The position numbers and the translations under genes were made by a program. Below are positions 27,367 to 36,327 of a DNA stretch of 64,000 bases, piece after piece. The notes beneath the pieces were generated by a model, which did not search any database, was not told where the DNA came from, and saw only the letters and a program-made list of their open reading frames with translations. How positions within the stretch are numbered: position 1 is the first letter of the stretch; every line of letters starts with the position of its first letter. The DNA comes from ZC4RG30 sp046047615. Its GTDB lineage: Bacteria; Pseudomonadota; Gammaproteobacteria; Steroidobacterales; Steroidobacteraceae. The stretch spans positions 169,461 through 233,460 of the forward strand of contig JBJOHO010000006.1 in NCBI GenBank assembly GCA_046047615.1. Direction: 5' to 3'.

Positions 27367-27843
27367 ATGCCAGCCCATGCCGAACCGACGCCCGAGGCGG
27401 TCGATGCCATTGCTGCCCGCCATGCCGGACAGCCCGGTCCGCTGCTGCCCCTGCTGCATGCCGTGCAGCACGAGTTCGGCTGTGTCCCGCCGTCGGCGGT
27501 GCCGCGCATCGCCGAGGCGCTGAACCTGTCGCGCGCCGAAGTCCATGGCGTCATCAGTTTCTATCATGAGTTCCGCAGCAGCCCGCCGGGCCGCCACGTC
27601 CTGCAGGTCTGCCGGGCAGAGGCCTGCCAGGCCATGGGCTGCGAGCAGACCGAGGCCCAGGCCAAGGCCCGGCTCGGCGTGGACTACGGTGGCACCAGCG
27701 CCGATGGCAGCTTCACGCTCGAAGCCGTCTATTGCCTCGGCATGTGCGCGGCGGCGCCGTCCGTCATGGTCGATGGCCGCCTCTACGGCCGCGTGACGCC
27801 GCAGCGCCTCGACCAGATCATCGCCGAATGGAGCAAGCGCTGA
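27367..27843 (+). CDS. fdsG: NAD-dependent formate dehydrogenase gamma subunit
   Basis: 158 residues, NuoE-like. It has a thioredoxin-fold [2Fe-2S] site with cysteines in CRAEACQAMG and CLGMC near residues 83-125. It passes electrons within the soluble FdsABG complex. It is the first gene of the fds operon; its stop overlaps fdsB (TGATG). There is no strong ribosome site before the ATG. Confidence 0.94.
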   Translation: MPAHAEPTPEAVDAIAARHAGQPGPLLPLLHAVQHEFGCVPPSAVPRIAEALNLSRAEVHGVISFYHEFRSSPPGRHVLQVCRAEACQAMGCEQTEAQAKARLGVDYGGTSADGSFTLEAVYCLGMCAAAPSVMVDGRLYGRVTPQRLDQIIAEWSKR

Positions 27844-29381
27844 TGGCCGTCCGTTTGTACATATCCTGTGACGCCGCCGCCGAGGCGCTCGGCGTCGATG
27901 ACACCGTCACGGCGCTGGAGGCTGCGGCCGCTCCGGCCGGTGTCGCGCTCGACATCAAGCGTGTCGGCTCCCGTGGCATGGTCTGGCTCGAACCTCTGGT
28001 GGAGGTTGAGAGAGACGGCCAGCGCATCGCCTACGGTCCGGTCACCGCGGACCAGGTGCCCGGACTGGTCGCGGCCGGCCTGTTCGAGGCAGCGCCCCAT
28101 GCGCTGCGCCTGGGTCGCGTCGAGGACCTGCCCTACTTCGCGAAGCAGGAGCGCCTCACCTTTGCGCGGGTCGGCGTCATCGACCCGCTGAGCGTCGACG
28201 ACTACCTTGCCCACGGCGGCTATGCCGGCCTGCAGCGCGCCCTGGCCATGACCGGCGCGGCCGTTGTCCAGGAAGTGACAGACTCCGGCCTGCGTGGCCG
28301 CGGCGGTGCGGCCTTCCCCACGGGCATCAAGTGGAAGACGGTGCACGACCAGCCGGCAGGCCAGAAATACGTGGTCTGCAATGCCGACGAGGGTGACTCG
28401 GGCACCTTCGCCGACCGCATGCTGATGGAAGGCGACCCGCTGTGCCTGGTCGAGGGCATGACCATCGCTGGCGTTGCAGTGGGTGCGACCCAGGGTTACA
28501 TCTACCTGCGCAGCGAGTATCCGCATGCGCAGCGAGCCCTTGAGGCCGCCATTGCGGCCGCGCGCGCGCGCGGCTTCCTTGGCGCCGATGTCTGCGGCAG
28601 CGGCAAGGCCTTTGAACTCGAAGTGCGCATGGGCGCGGGCGCCTATGTGTGTGGCGAGGAGACGTCGCTGCTCGAGAGCCTGGAGGGCAAGCGCGCCGAA
28701 GTGCGCTACCGCCCGCCATTGCCGGCCATCCAGGGCCTGTTCGGGCGGCCGACGATCATCAACAACGTGATCTCGCTGGCCTCGGTGCCGGTCATCCTCG
28801 CCAAGGGTGGTGCCTACTACCGCGACTTCGGCATGGGCCGTTCCCGCGGCACGCTGCCCTTCCAGCTGGCAGGCAACCTCAAGCACGGTGGCCTGGTCGA
28901 AAAGGCTTTCGGTGTCACCCTGCGCGAGCTGCTCTACGACTTCGGCGGCGGCTCGGCCACGGGTCGCCCCATCAAGGCCGTTCAGGTGGGGGGGCCGCTG
29001 GGCGCCTACATCCCGGCCTCGCAGTTCGACGTGCCGCTGGATTACGAGGCGCTCGCGGCCATCGGTGCGCTGGTGGGCCATGGCGGCATCGTCGCCTTCG
29101 ACGACACCGCCGACATGGCGCGCCTGGCGCGCTACGCGATGGAGTTCTGTGCGGCCGAGAGCTGCGGCAAGTGCACGCCCTGCCGCATCGGCTCCACGCG
29201 CGGTGTCGAGGTCATCGACCGCATCATCGCCGGACAGCAGCGGGAGCAGAACCTCGCCCTGCTGCAGGACCTCACCGACACCATGTTGCACGGCTCGCTG
29301 TGCGGCCTGGGCGGCATGACGCCGTTCCCGGTCAACAGCGCCCTCAAGCATTTCCCCGAAGATTTCGCGCGCACGCGCTGA
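27843..29381 (+). CDS. fdsB: NAD-dependent formate dehydrogenase beta subunit
   Basis: 512 residues, ATG at 27843 sharing one base with the fdsG stop. NuoF-like: an N-terminal thioredoxin-like part, then FMN/NAD binding with GLRGRGGAAFPTGIKW, NADEGDSGTFADR and GAYVCGEETSLLESLEG, and a C-terminal [4Fe-4S] site ESCGKCTPCRIGS. It reduces NAD+ with electrons from formate. Confidence 0.95.
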   Translation: MAVRLYISCDAAAEALGVDDTVTALEAAAAPAGVALDIKRVGSRGMVWLEPLVEVERDGQRIAYGPVTADQVPGLVAAGLFEAAPHALRLGRVEDLPYFAKQERLTFARVGVIDPLSVDDYLAHGGYAGLQRALAMTGAAVVQEVTDSGLRGRGGAAFPTGIKWKTVHDQPAGQKYVVCNADEGDSGTFADRMLMEGDPLCLVEGMTIAGVAVGATQGYIYLRSEYPHAQRALEAAIAAARARGFLGADVCGSGKAFELEVRMGAGAYVCGEETSLLESLEGKRAEVRYRPPLPAIQGLFGRPTIINNVISLASVPVILAKGGAYYRDFGMGRSRGTLPFQLAGNLKHGGLVEKAFGVTLRELLYDFGGGSATGRPIKAVQVGGPLGAYIPASQFDVPLDYEALAAIGALVGHGGIVAFDDTADMARLARYAMEFCAAESCGKCTPCRIGSTRGVEVIDRIIAGQQREQNLALLQDLTDTMLHGSLCGLGGMTPFPVNSALKHFPEDFARTR

Positions 29382-29400
29382 TACGGCAAGGAGCATCCGC

Positions 29401-32250
29401 ATGCACTCGCTGAATGCACACGACCATGGCACACCGGCCGCGCAGGGCGCACCGGTCACCCTGACCATCGACGGCGCCGAGGTGACGGTTCCGGCCGGGA
29501 CTTCCGTCATGCGCGCGGCCGCCGCCGCGGGGGGCGCCATTCCCAAGCTCTGCGCCACCGACACGCTCAAGGCCTACGGCTCCTGCCGCCTGTGCCTGGT
29601 CGAGATCGAAGGCCAGCGCGGTTTCCCGGCCTCCTGCACCACGCTGGTGGCCCCGGGGATGAAGGTGCGCACCGAGAGCGAGAAGCTCGGCAAGCTGCGC
29701 CAGGGCGTGATGGAGCTCTATCTGTCCGACCATCCGGAAGACTGCAAGGCCTGCGCCGCCGGCACGCGCTGCGAAGTCCACCAGATGGCCGAGCGGGTGG
29801 GTGTCAAGGCCACGCGCTATGGCAACGAGGGCTGCAACCACCAGGGTTCGGCCATCGATGACAGCAATCCCTACTTCCAGTTCGATGCCTCCTCCTGCAT
29901 CGTCTGCTCGCGCTGTGTGCGGGCCTGCGGCGAACAGCAGGGCACTTTCGCCCTCACCATCCAGGGCCGTGGCTTCGACTCCAAGGTGGTCGCCAGCCAG
30001 GACGAGGGCTTCCTCAAGTCCGAATGCGTCTCCTGCGGCGCCTGCGTCGAGGCCTGCCCGACGGGCGCGCTCACGGAGAAGTCCATCGTGCAGCTGGGCC
30101 AGCCCGCCAAGGCCGTCGGCACCACCTGCGCCTACTGCGGCGTCGGCTGTTCCTTCGACGCCGAAGTCAAGGATGGCAAGGTGCTGCGCATGGTGCCCAA
30201 CCGCCAGGGCAAGGCCAACCGTGGCCACGCCTGCGTGAAGGGCCGCTTCGCCTATGGCTACGCCACGCACGCCGACCGCATCACGCGGCCGATGATCCGC
30301 AAGAGCATCAATGATCCCTGGCGCGAGGTCGGCTGGGACGAGGCCTTCACCTATGCCGCGTCGGAGTTCCGCCGCATCCAGGCGAAGTATGGCCGGCAGT
30401 CCGTGGGCGGCATCACGTCGTCGCGCTGCACCAACGAAGAGGTCTTCCTGGTGCAGAAGACCATCCGTGCGGCGCTGGGCGTGAACAACGTCGACACTTG
30501 CGCGCGCGTCTGCCACTCGCCCACGGGTTATGGCCTGGGCCAGACCTTCGGCACCTCGGCCGGCACGCAGACCTTCGACTCGGTGCAGTATGCCGACGTC
30601 ATCATGGTCATCGGCGCCAACCCGACCGACGGCCATCCCGTGTTCGGCTCGCGCATGAAGCGCCGCCTCCGCGAGGGTGCCAAGCTCATCGTCGCCGACC
30701 CGCGCGCGATCGACCTGGTGCGCACGCCGCACGTCGAGGCGGCCTGGCACCTGCAGCTCAAGCCGGGCACCAACGTCGCGCTCATCAACGCGCTGGCGCA
30801 CGTGGTGGTCACCGAGGGCCTGGTCAACGAGGCCTTTGTCGCCGAGCGCTGCGAGCCGGGTCCGTTCCAACGCTGGCGCGACTTCGTCGGCCAGGAGCGC
30901 AACTCGCCGGAAGCGACCGAGTCGGTCACCGGCGTGCCCGCCGCCTTCGTGCGCGGCGCCGCGCGCCTGTATGCCACGGGCGGCAACGCCGCGATCTACT
31001 ACGGCCTGGGCGTCACCGAGCACAGCCAGGGCAGCACCATGGTGCTGGGCATCGCCAACCTCGCCATGGCCACTGGCAACATCGGCCGCGAGGGCGTGGG
31101 CGTCAACCCGCTGCGCGGACAGAACAACGTGCAGGGCTCCTGCGACATGGGGTCCTTCCCGCACGAGCTGTCCGGCTACCGGCACATGTCCGACGGCACC
31201 GCCCGCGAGATGTTCAACCAGTCGTGGGGCGTGACGCTCGATCCGGAGCCGGGCCTGCGCATCCCCAACATGTTCGAGGCCGCCCTCGATGGCAGCTTCA
31301 AGGGCATGTACATCCAGGGTGAGGATCCGGCGCAGTCCGACCCGAACACGCAGCATGTCACCGCGGCGCTGTCGGCGATGGAGTGCGTGATCGTGCAGGA
31401 CCTGTTCCTGAACGAGACCGCCAAGTACGCGCACGTGTTCTTCCCGGGGTCGAGCTTCCTCGAGAAGGACGGCACCTTCACCAACGCGGAGCGCCGCATC
31501 TCGCGCGTGCGCAAGGTCATGGAGCCGCTGGCGGGCCTGGCCGACTGGGAAGTCACGCTCGGCTTCGCCAAGGCGCTGGGCTACGACATGACCTACGCGC
31601 ATCCCTCCGAGATCATGGACGAGATCGCGCGCCTCACGCCAACCTTCAAGGGCGTGTCCTACGCCAAGATCGACCAGCTCGGCAGCGTGCAGTGGCCCTG
31701 CAACGACGCGGCTCCCGAGGGCACGCCGACGATGCACATCAGCAGCTTCATGCGCGGCAAGGGGCGCTTCTTTGTCACCGAATACGTGCCGACGGCCGAG
31801 AAGGTCAACGCGCGCTTCCCGCTGTTGCTGACGACCGGCCGCATCCTGAGCCAGTACAACGTCGGTGCGCAGACGCGCCGCACGGCCAACTCGATGTGGT
31901 ACGAGGAAGACCTGGTCGAGATCCATCCGCACGATGCCGAAGACCGCGGCATCAAGTCCGGGGATTGGGTGGGCGTGGCCAGCCGCGCCGGTGACACGGT
32001 GCTGCGCGCCGTCGTCACCGACCGCGTCCAGCCCGGCGTCGTCTACACCACCTTCCACTTCCCGGAGTCCGGGGCCAATGTCATCACCACCGAGAACTCG
32101 GACTGGGCGACCAACTGCCCCGAGTACAAGGTGACGGCCGTGCAGGTCACCCGCGTCGAGCAGCCCTCGGCCTGGCAGCGCCGCTTCCGCGAGCAGGACC
32201 GCCAGCAGCGCGAGTTCGTGCGCGTGGCCACCGAGGCGCGTCCGGCATGA
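29401..32250 (+). CDS. fdsA: NAD-dependent formate dehydrogenase alpha (catalytic) subunit
   Basis: 949 residues. N-terminal NuoG-like [2Fe-2S] domain (cysteines in YGSCRLCLVEIEG), a His-Cys cluster region, two ferredoxin-type [4Fe-4S] motifs (SCIVCSRCVRACG and SCGACVEACP), another CAYCGVGC cluster, then the molybdenum bis-MGD domain. The probable Mo ligand is Cys371 in CHSPTGYG, with the conserved His next to it. The end matches the molydopterin dinucleotide-binding domain. It oxidises formate to CO2 in the cytosol. It sits 19 bases after fdsB, with an AAGGAG ribosome site, and overlaps fdsD by four bases. Confidence 0.96.
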   Translation: MHSLNAHDHGTPAAQGAPVTLTIDGAEVTVPAGTSVMRAAAAAGGAIPKLCATDTLKAYGSCRLCLVEIEGQRGFPASCTTLVAPGMKVRTESEKLGKLRQGVMELYLSDHPEDCKACAAGTRCEVHQMAERVGVKATRYGNEGCNHQGSAIDDSNPYFQFDASSCIVCSRCVRACGEQQGTFALTIQGRGFDSKVVASQDEGFLKSECVSCGACVEACPTGALTEKSIVQLGQPAKAVGTTCAYCGVGCSFDAEVKDGKVLRMVPNRQGKANRGHACVKGRFAYGYATHADRITRPMIRKSINDPWREVGWDEAFTYAASEFRRIQAKYGRQSVGGITSSRCTNEEVFLVQKTIRAALGVNNVDTCARVCHSPTGYGLGQTFGTSAGTQTFDSVQYADVIMVIGANPTDGHPVFGSRMKRRLREGAKLIVADPRAIDLVRTPHVEAAWHLQLKPGTNVALINALAHVVVTEGLVNEAFVAERCEPGPFQRWRDFVGQERNSPEATESVTGVPAAFVRGAARLYATGGNAAIYYGLGVTEHSQGSTMVLGIANLAMATGNIGREGVGVNPLRGQNNVQGSCDMGSFPHELSGYRHMSDGTAREMFNQSWGVTLDPEPGLRIPNMFEAALDGSFKGMYIQGEDPAQSDPNTQHVTAALSAMECVIVQDLFLNETAKYAHVFFPGSSFLEKDGTFTNAERRISRVRKVMEPLAGLADWEVTLGFAKALGYDMTYAHPSEIMDEIARLTPTFKGVSYAKIDQLGSVQWPCNDAAPEGTPTMHISSFMRGKGRFFVTEYVPTAEKVNARFPLLLTTGRILSQYNVGAQTRRTANSMWYEEDLVEIHPHDAEDRGIKSGDWVGVASRAGDTVLRAVVTDRVQPGVVYTTFHFPESGANVITTENSDWATNCPEYKVTAVQVTRVEQPSAWQRRFREQDRQQREFVRVATEARPA

Positions 32251-32474
32251 ACACGCACAGCCTCGTGACCATGGCCAACGACATCAGCGCCTTCTTCATC
32301 GGTGAGGCCGGCGAGGAAGCCGCGCCGGCGCAGGTGGCCAACCACATCAACCGCTTCTGGGACCCGCGCATGCGCACCGCCATCCTCGCGCATGCGCGCG
32401 GGTCCGCCGAGGGCTTGTGCGCCGTGGCGAAGGCCGCGGCCTTGCAGGTGCGGGAGCCGGTCGTGGCTGCCTGA
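32247..32474 (+). CDS. fdsD: Formate dehydrogenase delta subunit
   Basis: 75 residues, overlapping fdsA (ATGA). It has the family pattern LVTMANDISAFFIG, then HINRFWDPRMR, found in FdsD proteins. It is thought to be needed for assembly or stability of the FdsABG complex. It ends the operon ten bases before the opposing MarR-type gene. Confidence 0.92.
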   Translation: MNTHSLVTMANDISAFFIGEAGEEAAPAQVANHINRFWDPRMRTAILAHARGSAEGLCAVAKAAALQVREPVVAA

Positions 32475-32484
32475 GGACCGGCGC

Positions 32485-32937
32485 TCAGACCGCCGGCGGG
32501 CGTGGCAGGGCCTCCCGCAGGGCCTGCAGTTCTTCGTGCAGCGCCGCCAGGCGCCTGGCGCCGAAGGCCTCGTCCATGCCCGCGTAGGTGCGCGCCACCT
32601 CGGACCAGACCGTGTCGAACAGCGCCCGCCCCGCCGGGGCGATCGTCACCAGACCGTGCCGCTGGTCGTCCGGGCTGGTGCGGCGCTGGATCCAGCCCCG
32701 GGACTCCATCAGCGGCAGCATGCGCGACAGGCTGGGGGCCAGGATGGCCGCCTCGCGGCCCAGGGCGGTCAAGGTCGTTTCGGGGTGTTCCGCCAGCACC
32801 CGCAACACCCGCCACTGCGGCTCGTTCAGGCCGTGCCGGCGCAGGGCGGGGCGGAACTGCAGCACCACGGCCTCATGCGCCCGCAGCAGCGTCATCGGCA
32901 GCGAGTGGGCGAAGCCGCGGTCGGTTCTGGCCGTCAT
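32485..32937 (-). CDS. MarR family regulator, HpaR-like
   Basis: 150 residues with a MarR winged helix: LRRHGLNEPQWRVLRVLAEHPETTLTALG, recognition helix ILAPSLSRMLPLMESRGWI and wing RRTSPDDQRHGLV. The closest pattern I know is HpaR, which controls homoprotocatechuate and related aromatic breakdown. It is divergent from the DUF3237 gene with only 17 bases between the two ATGs. That spacer contains a palindrome that could be both its operator and its promoter. Confidence 0.85.
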   Translation of the reverse strand: MTARTDRGFAHSLPMTLLRAHEAVVLQFRPALRRHGLNEPQWRVLRVLAEHPETTLTALGREAAILAPSLSRMLPLMESRGWIQRRTSPDDQRHGLVTIAPAGRALFDTVWSEVARTYAGMDEAFGARRLAALHEELQALREALPRPPAV

Positions 32938-32954
32938 CGGCTTATGATAACGAC
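32938..32954. promoter_or_regulatory. 17-base divergent spacer with symmetric -10 box
   Basis: The spacer holds the palindrome TTATGATAA (32942-32950). Read rightward it gives TATGAT six bases before the DUF3237 ATG; read leftward it gives TATCAT six bases before the MarR-type ATG. Both are five-of-six matches to the -10 consensus, and there is no room for a ribosome site on either side. It is a probable bidirectional leaderless promoter and a possible MarR operator. Confidence 0.5.
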
Positions 32955-33410
32955 ATGAACATCGACACCGAGTTTGTCTGTGAGATCCGCGCCTTGGTGG
33001 AGGCGCCCTTGGTGATCGGGCAAGGGCCCAAGGGCCTGCGCCGGGTCGTGCCCATCCTCGGCGGCAGCTTCGAAGGGCCGCGCCTGAAGGGGCGGATCAT
33101 CCCCGGCGGGGCAGACTGGCAGTACGTGCGCCCCGACGGTGTGCTGTCGCTTGAGGCGCGCTACACCCTGGAGGTCGACGACGGCACCCGGATCATGGTG
33201 GTCAACCGCGGCATGCGGCACGGCCCGCCTGAGGTGCTGGAGCGCATCTTCCGTGGCGAGATCGTGCCCGCCGACGCCTACTATTTCCGTTGTACGCCGG
33301 AGTTCGAGGCCCCCGCCGGGCCGCATGCCTGGCTCAACGAGTCGATCTTCATCGGCACCGCAGAGCGGCGCCTCGACGCCGCGATCGTCCGCGTCCACCG
33401 CGTCAAGTAA
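32955..33410 (+). CDS. DUF3237 (UPF0311) family protein
   Basis: 151 residues, no signal. Family features are VEAPLVIGQGPKGLRRVVPILGG, FEGPRLKGRIIPGGADWQ and a late YFRCTPEFEAPAGPHAWLN. The fold is a small beta-barrel; the function is not established, although members often lie near aromatic or steroid catabolic genes. The start is the ATG directly after the -10-like box in the 17-base spacer shared with the MarR-type regulator, which probably controls it. Confidence 0.85.
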   Translation: MNIDTEFVCEIRALVEAPLVIGQGPKGLRRVVPILGGSFEGPRLKGRIIPGGADWQYVRPDGVLSLEARYTLEVDDGTRIMVVNRGMRHGPPEVLERIFRGEIVPADAYYFRCTPEFEAPAGPHAWLNESIFIGTAERRLDAAIVRVHRVK

Positions 33411-33501
33411 GCGGTTTCCCGGCTCGTGGCGTCGGCCGCGAACGGCTAGAATCGCCGGCTGACCTCGTTCCGGTTTCACGAATGTCCGCAGGAGCCTTAC
33501 C

Positions 33502-35616
33502 TTGAGCACCCCCGTCAGCGTCCAGATCGACAGCGGCGTCGCCGTCATCACCATCGACAGTCCCCCGGTCAACGCCATTTCCGCCGCGATCCGCCGCGGG
33601 CTGCTGGCCGCCACCGAGCAACTGGCCGCCGACACCAGCGTCAAGGCCGTGGTCCTGCATTGCGCCGGCCGTACCTTCATGGCCGGTGCCGACATCAGTG
33701 AGTTCGGCGGCTACATGCCGCCGCCGGAGCTGCGCAATGTGCTCTACGCCTTCGAGTCCCTGCCGCAGCCCATCGTGGTGGCACTGCACGGCACGGCCCT
33801 GGGTGGTGGTGTCGAGGTCGCGCTGGCCGGCCACTACCGCATCGCCGACCGCAACGCCAAGCTGGGCTTTCCGGAAATCACGCTGGGCGTGGTGCCCGGC
33901 GCTGTCGGCACGCAGCGCCTGCCGCGCCTCATCGGTGCCGAGAACGCACTGAAGATGTTCCTCGACGGCAAGCCGGTCGGCGCCGAGGAAGCCAAGACCC
34001 TGGGCCTGGTCGACGAGGTCGTCGACGGTGACCTGCGTGCCGCGGCCGTGGCCTACGCACAGCGCCTGGTGGCTGAAGGCAAGGGTCCGCGCCGCATCCG
34101 CGACGCCACCGTGGCGCCGCTGTCGGCCGAGCGCATCGCCGAGCTGCGCGCTGCCGCGCGCAAGCAGCACAAGGGCATCACCACGCCGGAACTCGACATC
34201 CAGGCCGTGCGCGCGTCTTGGGAACTGCCGTTCCTCGAAGGCCAGGCCGTCGAGCGCGCCATTTCGGATGGCTCTCTGGCCACGCCCGAATCCTCGGCCA
34301 TGCGTCACCTGTTCTTCGCCGAGCGCGCCGTCGCCGACGTGCCCGGCATCACCCCGGCTGACAAGCCGCGCGAGATCAAGTCCGCAGGCATCATCGGGTC
34401 CGGCACGATGGGCGGCGGCATTGCCATGGCCTTCGCCAACGCCGGCATTGCCGTCACCCTGATCGACATCGACCAGGCGGCGCTCGACCGTGGCCTGGCC
34501 ACCGTGCGCAAGAACTACGATGTCAGCGTCAAGCGCGGCCGCATGACGCCCGGCGACGTCGAGCAGCGCATGTCGCTGATCGGCGCCAGCACGTCTTACG
34601 ACGCGTTGAAGGACGTCGACCTGGTGATCGAGGCCGTGTTCGAGAAGATGAGCCTCAAGCAGGACATCTTCCGCAAGCTCGATGAGGTCTGCAAGCCGGG
34701 TGCCATCCTCGCCACCAACACCTCGACCCTCGACATCAACCAGATCGCCGCTGTCACGAAGCGGCCCGGCGATGTCATCGGCTTGCACTTCTTCAGCCCG
34801 GCCAACGTCATGCGGCTGCTGGAGATCGTGCGCACCGACACCACCGCCAACGACGTGGTGGCCTCGGCCTTCGCGCTGGCCAAGAAGATCCGCAAGATCG
34901 GCGTTCTCTCCAAGGTCTGCTTCGGCTTCATCGGCAACCGCATGATGGATCCGTACGCCCGTGAGGCCCAGCGCATGGTGCTCGAGGGCGCCCAGCCCGC
35001 GCAGGTCGACGGCGCGCTCGAGAAGTTCGGCATGGCCATGGGCATCCTCGCGGTGTTCGACATGGCCGGGGTCGACGTGGGCGTGAAGGTGCGCGAGGCG
35101 AACCCGGAGCAGGGCTCGCCGGACCCGACCTTCTACCGTGCCGACGCGGTGCTCTACTCGCAGGGCTGGCTGGGCCAGAAGACGGGCAAGGGCTATTACC
35201 GCTACGAGGCCGGTTCGCGCGAGCGCCATACGCATGGCGAGGCGTTGGTGCTGCTGGCGTCCGAGGCCCTCAAGCTGGGCGTCGCCCAGCGCAGCGACAT
35301 CGCCGAGCGCGAGATCATCGAGCGCTGCATCTACACGATGATCAACGAGGGTGCACGCATCCTCGAGGAAGGCGTGGCGCTGCGGCCTGGCGACATCGAC
35401 GTGGTCTACACCTCGGGCTACGGCTTCCCGCGTTTCCGCGGCGGCCCGATGCACTACGCGGACCACATCGGCCTCGACACCGTGGTGGCGGGCCTCGAGA
35501 AGTACGCGGCCCAGGGCCGGCCGGATGACTTCAAGCCCGCGCCGCTGCTCAAGCGTCTGGCCAGCGAGGGCAAGACCTTCGCCATGTGGCAGGCCGCACG
35601 CGAGTCCGGCAAGTAA
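33502..35616 (+). CDS. Enoyl-CoA hydratase / 3-hydroxyacyl-CoA dehydrogenase multienzyme
   Basis: 704 residues starting at TTG, supported by AGGAG seven bases before it; no in-frame ATG gives a better start. Residues 1-190 are a crotonase domain (oxyanion-hole segments FMAGADISEF and GTALGGGVEVALAG). From about residue 295 an NAD-binding 3-hydroxyacyl-CoA dehydrogenase domain begins with GIIGSGTMGGGIA, with catalytic His in GLHFFSPANVM, followed by two C-terminal helical domains. It carries out two steps of beta-oxidation of acyl-CoA. A TAGAAT -10-like box lies about 50 bases upstream. It is longer than the FadB crotonase half alone; FadJ or bifunctional short-chain types are closer. Confidence 0.92.
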   Translation: MSTPVSVQIDSGVAVITIDSPPVNAISAAIRRGLLAATEQLAADTSVKAVVLHCAGRTFMAGADISEFGGYMPPPELRNVLYAFESLPQPIVVALHGTALGGGVEVALAGHYRIADRNAKLGFPEITLGVVPGAVGTQRLPRLIGAENALKMFLDGKPVGAEEAKTLGLVDEVVDGDLRAAAVAYAQRLVAEGKGPRRIRDATVAPLSAERIAELRAAARKQHKGITTPELDIQAVRASWELPFLEGQAVERAISDGSLATPESSAMRHLFFAERAVADVPGITPADKPREIKSAGIIGSGTMGGGIAMAFANAGIAVTLIDIDQAALDRGLATVRKNYDVSVKRGRMTPGDVEQRMSLIGASTSYDALKDVDLVIEAVFEKMSLKQDIFRKLDEVCKPGAILATNTSTLDINQIAAVTKRPGDVIGLHFFSPANVMRLLEIVRTDTTANDVVASAFALAKKIRKIGVLSKVCFGFIGNRMMDPYAREAQRMVLEGAQPAQVDGALEKFGMAMGILAVFDMAGVDVGVKVREANPEQGSPDPTFYRADAVLYSQGWLGQKTGKGYYRYEAGSRERHTHGEALVLLASEALKLGVAQRSDIAEREIIERCIYTMINEGARILEEGVALRPGDIDVVYTSGYGFPRFRGGPMHYADHIGLDTVVAGLEKYAAQGRPDDFKPAPLLKRLASEGKTFAMWQAARESGK

Positions 35617-35622
35617 GCCTCG

Positions 35623-36327
35623 ATGTACGCCAGCTATGTCATCGCGCCGGCCGCCCGTCCCTGGGCGGCCGTGCACGGCAGCGACGAGCGCTTCCCCATC
35701 CATCGCGTGTACTGCGTGGGCCGCAACTACGCGGGCCATGTGCGCGAGATGGGCGGGGACCCGTCGCGCGACCCGCCGATCTTTTTCGACAAGCCGGCCG
35801 ATGCCGTGGTGGCCAATGGCACTGATGTGCCTTACCCGCCGCGCACCGCCAACTTCCACTACGAGGTGGAACTGGTGGTGGCCATCGGCAGGGGCGGACG
35901 CGACATCCCCGTCGAGTCTGCACTCGACCATGTGTTCGGCTACGCGGTCGGCAATGACCTGACGCGCCGCGACCTGCAGAACGCGGCCAAGGCCGAGGGC
36001 CTGCCCTGGGACTTTTCCAAGGCCTTTGATGCCTCGGCACCGATGGCAGCCATCCACCGGGTGGAGCAGTGCGGCCACCCGTCGGATGCGCGCATCTGGC
36101 TGAAGGTCAACGACGAGATCCGCCAGGACGCGAACCTGTCGCAGATGATCTGGTCGGTGCCGGAAATCATCGCGGAGCTCTCCAGCTACGTCGCCCTGCA
36201 GCCGGGTGATCTGGTCTTCACGGGCACGCCCGACGGCATCGGTGCGCTGCAGGTGGGCGACGTGGTCACCGCCGGCATCTACGGCCTCGATACGCTGCAG
36301 CATCGCGTGGTCGCGGTCGGCGGGTGA
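35623..36327 (+). CDS. Fumarylacetoacetate hydrolase family protein
   Basis: 234 residues, the size of the short FAH-domain proteins. Metal and catalytic motifs are YCVGRNYAGHVREMG, FFDKPADAV, the EVELVVAIG strand (Glu ligands), GYAVGNDLTRRD, and the tail GDLVFTGTPDGIGALQ. Relatives are acylpyruvases, oxaloacetate decarboxylases or aromatic meta-pathway hydrolases; the substrate is not decided. It follows the beta-oxidation gene by six bases and overlaps the MFS gene (GTGA). Confidence 0.88.
   Translation: MYASYVIAPAARPWAAVHGSDERFPIHRVYCVGRNYAGHVREMGGDPSRDPPIFFDKPADAVVANGTDVPYPPRTANFHYEVELVVAIGRGGRDIPVESALDHVFGYAVGNDLTRRDLQNAAKAEGLPWDFSKAFDASAPMAAIHRVEQCGHPSDARIWLKVNDEIRQDANLSQMIWSVPEIIAELSSYVALQPGDLVFTGTPDGIGALQVGDVVTAGIYGLDTLQHRVVAVGG

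Noticed and set aside
29344..32058. 904-codon open frame antisense to fdsA
   Set aside because: Third-position GC bias keeps the opposite strand open; the translation is Ala/His/Gly/Leu-rich nonsense, and FdsA motifs are unambiguous on the plus strand.
33403..36303. 966-codon open frame antisense to the beta-oxidation and FAH genes
   Set aside because: Same GC-bias artefact; it crosses two well-defined plus-strand genes and shows no domain.
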